Positions 5,992 to 9,410 of a stretch of 9,410 nt of DNA are shown here, in pieces. How positions within the stretch are numbered: position 1 is the first letter of the stretch; every line of letters begins with the position of its first letter. The notes under the pieces were generated by a model, which made no database searches, had not been told where the DNA came from, and was given only the letters and a program-made list of their open reading frames with translations. A program made the translations under genes and the position numbers. The stretch spans positions 1-9,410 of the forward strand of contig WRDV01000030.1 of the NCBI GenBank assembly GCA_009779655.1. Reading direction: 5' to 3'. This DNA comes from Dehalococcoidia bacterium. GTDB lineage: Bacteria; Chloroflexota; Dehalococcoidia; Dehalococcoidales; UBA1222.

Positions 5992-7545
5992 ATGGAGCAG
6001 CCCATCAAGACCTACGATTATGTCATAGTCGGCAGTGGTATTGCCGGGCTGTACAGTGCCTTGTTGGCGCGTGAACACGGTAGTGTCTTACTGGTTACCA
6101 AAGGCAGCATAGATGATTGCAACACGCGCCATGCACAGGGAGGCATAGCAGCCGCTATATCTGCCAGTGATTCTCCGGCGTTGCATTATGAGGACACCAT
6201 CGCCGCAAGTGCCGGATTGTGTAACAAGAAAGCCGTTCGTATCCTTACGCAAGAAGCCCAAAACCGCATTGCCGATCTGGTTCGCTTCGGCGTACCATTC
6301 GATACAATGAACGGCGAAATCGCCCTTACGAGAGAGGCGGCGCACAGTATGCCGCGTATCCTGCACGCCGGAGGCGACGCCACCGGCGCCCAAATAGAAA
6401 CTACTCTAAGCCATCAAGTTAAGACCGCGCAAATACCATTATTAGAGCATTGTCTGGCAACTAAAATTCTACTGGAAAACGGAGCTATCGGCGGGCTTGA
6501 AACCTATAACACGCTCACGGGCAGCCTTCAACAATTCAAATGCCGTTATCTAATATTGGCTACAGGCGGCGCAGGTCAGTTATTCAAACTAACTACCAAC
6601 CCTACTGTCGCCACGGGCGACGGCGTCGCCTTAGCCTACCGAGCCGGGGTTGCTATGGCCGATATGGAATTCTTCCAGTTCCACCCTACCGCACTACATC
6701 TGCCAGGAGTAGAGACTTTTCTCATCTCAGAAGCGATGCGCGGCGAAGGCGGCATATTACGCAACATCACGGGCGAGGCATTTATGAAATCCTATACTCC
6801 GCAAGCTGAACTAGCCCCGCGCGACATCGTAACGCGCAGCATTGTCAGCGAAATGAAAAAAACCAATACGGATCACGTATACTTGGATGCTACACATCTG
6901 CCGGCGCATATTACAACCACGCGCTTCCCGCAGATTTACCATTACTGCCAAGAACACAAGCTGGACATACTTAAAGAAATGATCCCTGTTGCTCCTGCCG
7001 CTCATTATATGATTGGGGGCATTCGCGTTAATACATGGGGCGAAAGTAGCGTGCCGGGACTTTTTGCAGCCGGAGAAACTGCTTGCGCCGGTGTTCACGG
7101 CGCCAACCGACTGGCTTCCAATTCACTGCTGGAAGTATTGGTATTCAGCAAGCGCATTATTGAACGCAGCTTAAGTAGCCCATCAAATGAAACTGCACCG
7201 GAGCGGGAAAATGATCTGCATATCAGTGTGCCGTTGCGTAATAGCAGCGCGCCAGTTGCCGCGCCAACACTATCAACACTGCAGCAATTGCTGTGGGATA
7301 ACGTAGGTATTGTGCGCAGCGAACACGGACTCGCGCAGGCTGCGGCCACACTGTCCGCATGGCATGATCTGCTAAAGAAGCCTTTTAATCAACCGTCTTG
7401 GGAACTTCTTAATCTGGTAACCGCAGGGATGCTTATGACTGAGGCAGCGTTAATCCGGCTGGAAAGCCGCGGGGCTCACTTTCGTTTGGACTATCCTAAA
7501 ACAGAACCTGCTTGGCATAAGCATATTGTCATCAAGAGGAACTAA
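5992..7545 (+). CDS. nadB: L-aspartate oxidase NadB
   Basis: This FAD-dependent cytoplasmic enzyme oxidises L-aspartate to iminoaspartate, the first step of de novo NAD synthesis. The 517 residues follow the succinate dehydrogenase/fumarate reductase flavoprotein plan. The FAD-binding GSGIAGL is at 14-20, NTRHAQGGIAAA at 44-55, TREAAHS at 113-119, HAGGDATG at 125-132, FHPTAL at 230-235, SEAMRGEGG at 246-254, APRDIVTRSI at 275-284, AAHYMIGGI at 336-344, and the C-terminal FAD block GANRLASNSLLEV at 360-372. By family comparison the likely catalytic residues are His231, Arg277 and His338, with Glu115 near the substrate. A short helical C-terminal domain (about 425-500) is typical of NadB and fumarate reductase relatives. 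The adjoining nadC favours NadB over a fumarate reductase subunit. No Shine-Dalgarno sequence is visible before the ATG, which lies ten bases after yajC, so it may depend on coupling. The product (iminoaspartate) needs NadA, which is not in the window. Confidence 0.95.
   Translation: MEQPIKTYDYVIVGSGIAGLYSALLAREHGSVLLVTKGSIDDCNTRHAQGGIAAAISASDSPALHYEDTIAASAGLCNKKAVRILTQEAQNRIADLVRFGVPFDTMNGEIALTREAAHSMPRILHAGGDATGAQIETTLSHQVKTAQIPLLEHCLATKILLENGAIGGLETYNTLTGSLQQFKCRYLILATGGAGQLFKLTTNPTVATGDGVALAYRAGVAMADMEFFQFHPTALHLPGVETFLISEAMRGEGGILRNITGEAFMKSYTPQAELAPRDIVTRSIVSEMKKTNTDHVYLDATHLPAHITTTRFPQIYHYCQEHKLDILKEMIPVAPAAHYMIGGIRVNTWGESSVPGLFAAGETACAGVHGANRLASNSLLEVLVFSKRIIERSLSSPSNETAPERENDLHISVPLRNSSAPVAAPTLSTLQQLLWDNVGIVRSEHGLAQAAATLSAWHDLLKKPFNQPSWELLNLVTAGMLMTEAALIRLESRGAHFRLDYPKTEPAWHKHIVIKRN
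7534..7540 (+). promoter_or_regulatory. Ribosome binding site deciding the nadC start
   Basis: AAGAGGA, inside the last codons of nadB, lies six bases before the GTG at 7547. This spacing selects GTG 7547 over the in-frame TTG at 7526, which precedes the site. Confidence 0.7.
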
Positions 7546-7546
7546 T

Positions 7547-8410
7547 GTGAAGAACGCAGATATTCTTTTACAAAGACGCGAAGTACAATCCATTATACGG
7601 CTAGCACTGGCAGAAGATCATTACCGTCATGACGCAACCAGTAAGTTAATTATTCCGCCGCGCATGGAAAGCCGCGCAGTTTTGTTATCCAAAGCCGAAG
7701 GCATATTGAGCGGTATCAGCGTTTTCGCGGCTGTATTTCAGCGAGTGAATTCAAGCATAAGAATTGAAACGCATAAAGATGACGGCGACAGACTGAAATC
7801 AGGAGATATCGTCGCCGTCGCAAGCGGCAATACGCGATCCATTCTGCGTGCCGAGCGCGCAGCTCTCAATTTCGTATGCCACTTGAGCGGCATCGCCAGC
7901 GCCACAGCGGAACACATAGAATGCATCAAGGGAACAAAAGCATTTATTGCCGATACGCGTAAAACATCAGCGGGACAGCGCCTATTAGAAAAATATGCCG
8001 TCGCCTGCGGCGGCGGGAAAAACCACCGTTTAAATCTCTCCGACGGAATCCTGATTAAGGATAACCACATCGCTGCGCTTCAGAGCCGCGGACTAAGTCT
8101 TAAGAAGATCATTGCACAAGCTAAGAAACGCAACGAAAGCGGACTGGCAATCGAGGTAGAAGTGAACAGCTTGTCTCAAGCAGAAGAAGCTGTCGCGGCA
8201 GGAGCCGACATGTTGTTATTGGATAACATGAGCCTTGATGATATGAGCTCTACCGTCGCCGGCATCAAAGGGCGTGTGCGTTTTGAAGCGTCAGGCGGGA
8301 TTACACTGCGTAATGTGCGCGCTGTTGCCGAAACCGGTGTTGATATTATTTCAATAGGCTCTCTAACGCATTCAGTTAAAGCTTTCGATTTTAGTTTGGA
8401 AATGTCTTAA
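7547..8410 (+). CDS. nadC: Nicotinate-nucleotide pyrophosphorylase (carboxylating) NadC
   Basis: NadC (quinolinate phosphoribosyltransferase) converts quinolinate and PRPP to nicotinate mononucleotide, CO2 and pyrophosphate. The protein has 287 residues from a GTG start, the normal length. Visible blocks are ERAALNFVCHLSGIA (103-117), DTRKTSAGQRLLEKYAV (136-152), CGGGKNHRLNLSDGILIKDNH (154-174), AIEVEV (201-206), LLLDNMS (223-229), FEASGGI (246-252) and ISIGSLTHS (268-276). Likely substrate-contacting residues include Arg138, His160, Arg161, Lys171, Glu203 and Asp226. The N-terminal motif usually written LAEDxGxGDxTS reads LAEDHYRHDATS here, so both glycines are replaced. The catalytic blocks are otherwise intact, so I expect an active enzyme. 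The start codon comes one base after the nadB stop, so the two are almost certainly cotranscribed and translationally coupled. Confidence 0.95.
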   Translation: MKNADILLQRREVQSIIRLALAEDHYRHDATSKLIIPPRMESRAVLLSKAEGILSGISVFAAVFQRVNSSIRIETHKDDGDRLKSGDIVAVASGNTRSILRAERAALNFVCHLSGIASATAEHIECIKGTKAFIADTRKTSAGQRLLEKYAVACGGGKNHRLNLSDGILIKDNHIAALQSRGLSLKKIIAQAKKRNESGLAIEVEVNSLSQAEEAVAAGADMLLLDNMSLDDMSSTVAGIKGRVRFEASGGITLRNVRAVAETGVDIISIGSLTHSVKAFDFSLEMS

Positions 8411-8446
8411 CTAGCAAAATCATGTCTTTGCAAATGCTCTTTAATG

Positions 8447-8452
8447 TATAAT
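8447..8452 (+). promoter_or_regulatory. -10 box (TATAAT) of a promoter before the RDD gene
   Basis: A perfect TATAAT lies in the 67-base gap after nadC and would give a start near 8459, about 19 bases before the RDD-protein ATG. The -35 region is poor: TTGCAA at 8429-8434 is only about 12 bases away, and the hexamers at 16-18 bases (for example TCTTTG) match weakly. It is probably a real promoter given its position, but the -35 is uncertain. Confidence 0.5.
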
Positions 8453-8477
8453 AAACGGGGATGCTAGGAGATGCCAT

Positions 8478-8981
8478 ATGGAGCAGGACACGGGTGCATA
8501 CGCGCTGGAATACGCTTCTTTTTGGCGCCGCTTCGCCGCTTTTGCGGTGGATGCTGTGTTACTCAGTATTATCATCAGCATGATATTCCCAATACACGGC
8601 AGAGATTTATTCCAATGGTTTTCGGGTAGCCACCGGTACCTTGTGCCATTAGTATCAATAAGCAACTTCTTGTCCACTTTGGTGACATTAGCATATAGTG
8701 TTGTTTTTTGGTCGTGGCGGGGACAAACACCGGGTAAACTACTACTCAACATCAAGGTTTTGCGAGGTGACGGTAGCAACATCTCTTTTAGCTATGCCCT
8801 ATTGCGATATCTAGGATATATTATTTGCGCATTGACATTAGGACTTGGGTTTATAGGGATTATCTGTGATAATCGCAAGCAAGGTTTGCACGATAAAATT
8901 GCCGGCACTGTAGTAATAAAAATACCCGAGCCTGCCCGCACAGACAACGCTTTAACCGAGCCGCGCCCCAGTACCGGTTAA
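8478..8981 (+). CDS. RDD family membrane protein
   Basis: RDD proteins are small integral membrane proteins named for conserved Arg and Asp residues. Most have no assigned role, and some are linked to transport or stress. In these 167 residues the signature is clear: SFWRRFAAFAVDAVLL (14-29, with Arg18 and Asp25), RGQTPGKLLLNIKVLR (81-96), and CDNRKQGLHDKIAGTVVI (130-147, with Asp131). Hydrophobic segments lie at about 19-37, 54-79 and 107-130, giving three or four helices. A proline-rich polar tail follows (about 150-167). AGGAG at 8466-8470, seven bases before the ATG, supports the start, and TATAAT upstream suggests separate transcription from nadBC. The zinc-ribbon membrane protein 28 bases downstream is probably in the same transcript, but I cannot assign either a function. 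Confidence 0.9.
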   Translation: MEQDTGAYALEYASFWRRFAAFAVDAVLLSIIISMIFPIHGRDLFQWFSGSHRYLVPLVSISNFLSTLVTLAYSVVFWSWRGQTPGKLLLNIKVLRGDGSNISFSYALLRYLGYIICALTLGLGFIGIICDNRKQGLHDKIAGTVVIKIPEPARTDNALTEPRPSTG

Positions 8982-9009
8982 AACAAAGAGATTTTGAGGA
9001 CAATACTGT

Positions 9010-9408
9010 ATGGTTGAACAAGACGACTCTTCAAATAATAAATTTTACTGCAATAGCTGCGATGCTCATATTAGCCCGCACCATGCTTTCTGCGCACACT
9101 GCGGTACGCATGTAGCATCTCCAACAATCGGCAACAACTCTCCGCCGAGCATCACGACAACACAGGAGCAATATCCACCGCCGGCGCCTGCCGCCGCTCC
9201 GCTGCGACATTCCGGAGTCGGAATAGTCTCTTTCGTCATCGCCTGTGTCTCTTTTGTTAATTGCGCTGCCGTTGGCAGCGGCTTATTAGCTAACCTTAGT
9301 TATCTGACACGCTCTACCGCCGCGCTTGAAGTGCTCGGTATTCTTTTTATACTAGTACTACAACGAACAATAATTGACACAAATGGATATTGCTGTTACG
9401 CTTATTAG
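9010..9408 (+). CDS. Zinc-ribbon membrane protein of unknown function, reading stops at the window edge
   Basis: The N-terminus carries a four-cysteine zinc ribbon (Cys14, Cys17, Cys28, Cys31: CNSC then CAHC). A proline- and threonine-rich linker follows (about 37-65), then a membrane helix (about 68-95) and a second hydrophobic stretch (about 103-117). Zinc-ribbon plus linker plus membrane-helix proteins are common and mostly uncharacterised. The start has GAGGA nine bases upstream and lies 28 bases after the RDD gene, so the pair may be cotranscribed. The frame meets a TAG two bases from the right edge. The last 15 residues (QRTIIDTNGYCCYAY) are polar and unlike the expected hydrophobic continuation. 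The 132-residue product may therefore be a real short protein, or a longer one disrupted by a frameshift after about residue 117. The window cannot settle this. Confidence 0.6.
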   Translation: MVEQDDSSNNKFYCNSCDAHISPHHAFCAHCGTHVASPTIGNNSPPSITTTQEQYPPPAPAAAPLRHSGVGIVSFVIACVSFVNCAAVGSGLLANLSYLTRSTAALEVLGILFILVLQRTIIDTNGYCCYAY

Positions 9409-9410
9409 AG

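Noticed and set aside
6088..6393. Long minus-strand reading frames inside nadB and other genes
   Set aside because: They lie opposite strongly conserved enzymes, lack recognisable domains, and have no independent start signals.
6540..6809. Second + strand reading frame inside nadB
   Set aside because: It is rich in Arg and Tyr, as expected for an out-of-frame shadow, and overlaps the conserved FAD and substrate blocks of nadB.
7526..7546. TTG at 7526 as the nadC start
   Set aside because: The AAGAGGA site lies downstream of it and is well spaced for GTG 7547.
8411..8440. Intrinsic terminator after nadC (GCAAA/TTTGC)
   Set aside because: Only five AT-rich base pairs with an eight-base loop and no following T-run.

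Overview
All genes in this window lie on the + strand and fall into two blocks that differ in function and base composition. The block from 1 to 4259 is a translationally coupled cassette. It encodes a membrane-anchored surface protein with Ig-like modules and a heme-binding Shp/NEAT-like domain, then a substrate-binding lipoprotein, a FecCD-type permease and an ATPase. The order matches the streptococcal shp-htsABC (siaABC) heme-uptake locus, so the simplest reading is that heme is captured at the surface and handed to an ABC importer. The first gene is cut by the left edge, and its promoter and any regulator lie outside the window.

The block from 4306 to the right edge is housekeeping. It holds miaB (tRNA methylthiotransferase), yajC (Sec accessory subunit), nadB and nadC (the first and last steps of quinolinate-route NAD synthesis; nadA is not here), an RDD-family membrane protein, and a zinc-ribbon membrane protein that ends at or near the right edge. 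miaB carries a perfect 13-bp hairpin over its stop codon. yajC, nadB and nadC are closely packed (gaps of 10 and 1 nt from stop codon to start codon). The RDD gene has its own TATAAT box and Shine-Dalgarno sequence.

The organism appears to be an anaerobic or microaerophilic bacterium with a single-membrane, Gram-positive-like import system (lipoprotein binding protein, membrane-anchored surface receptor, no TonB system seen). The MiaB N-terminus (YYIWTIGCQMN, NSCVVRKHAEDKVINKL) resembles my memory of Chloroflexota/Dehalococcoidia MiaB proteins, so that phylum is a tentative guess. The heme block looks more like Firmicutes genes and is visibly more AT-rich in the lines I sampled, which raises the possibility that it was acquired by transfer, with the junction between 4260 and 4305. 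There is no RNA gene, CRISPR array, insertion sequence or gene-free stretch over 120 bases.
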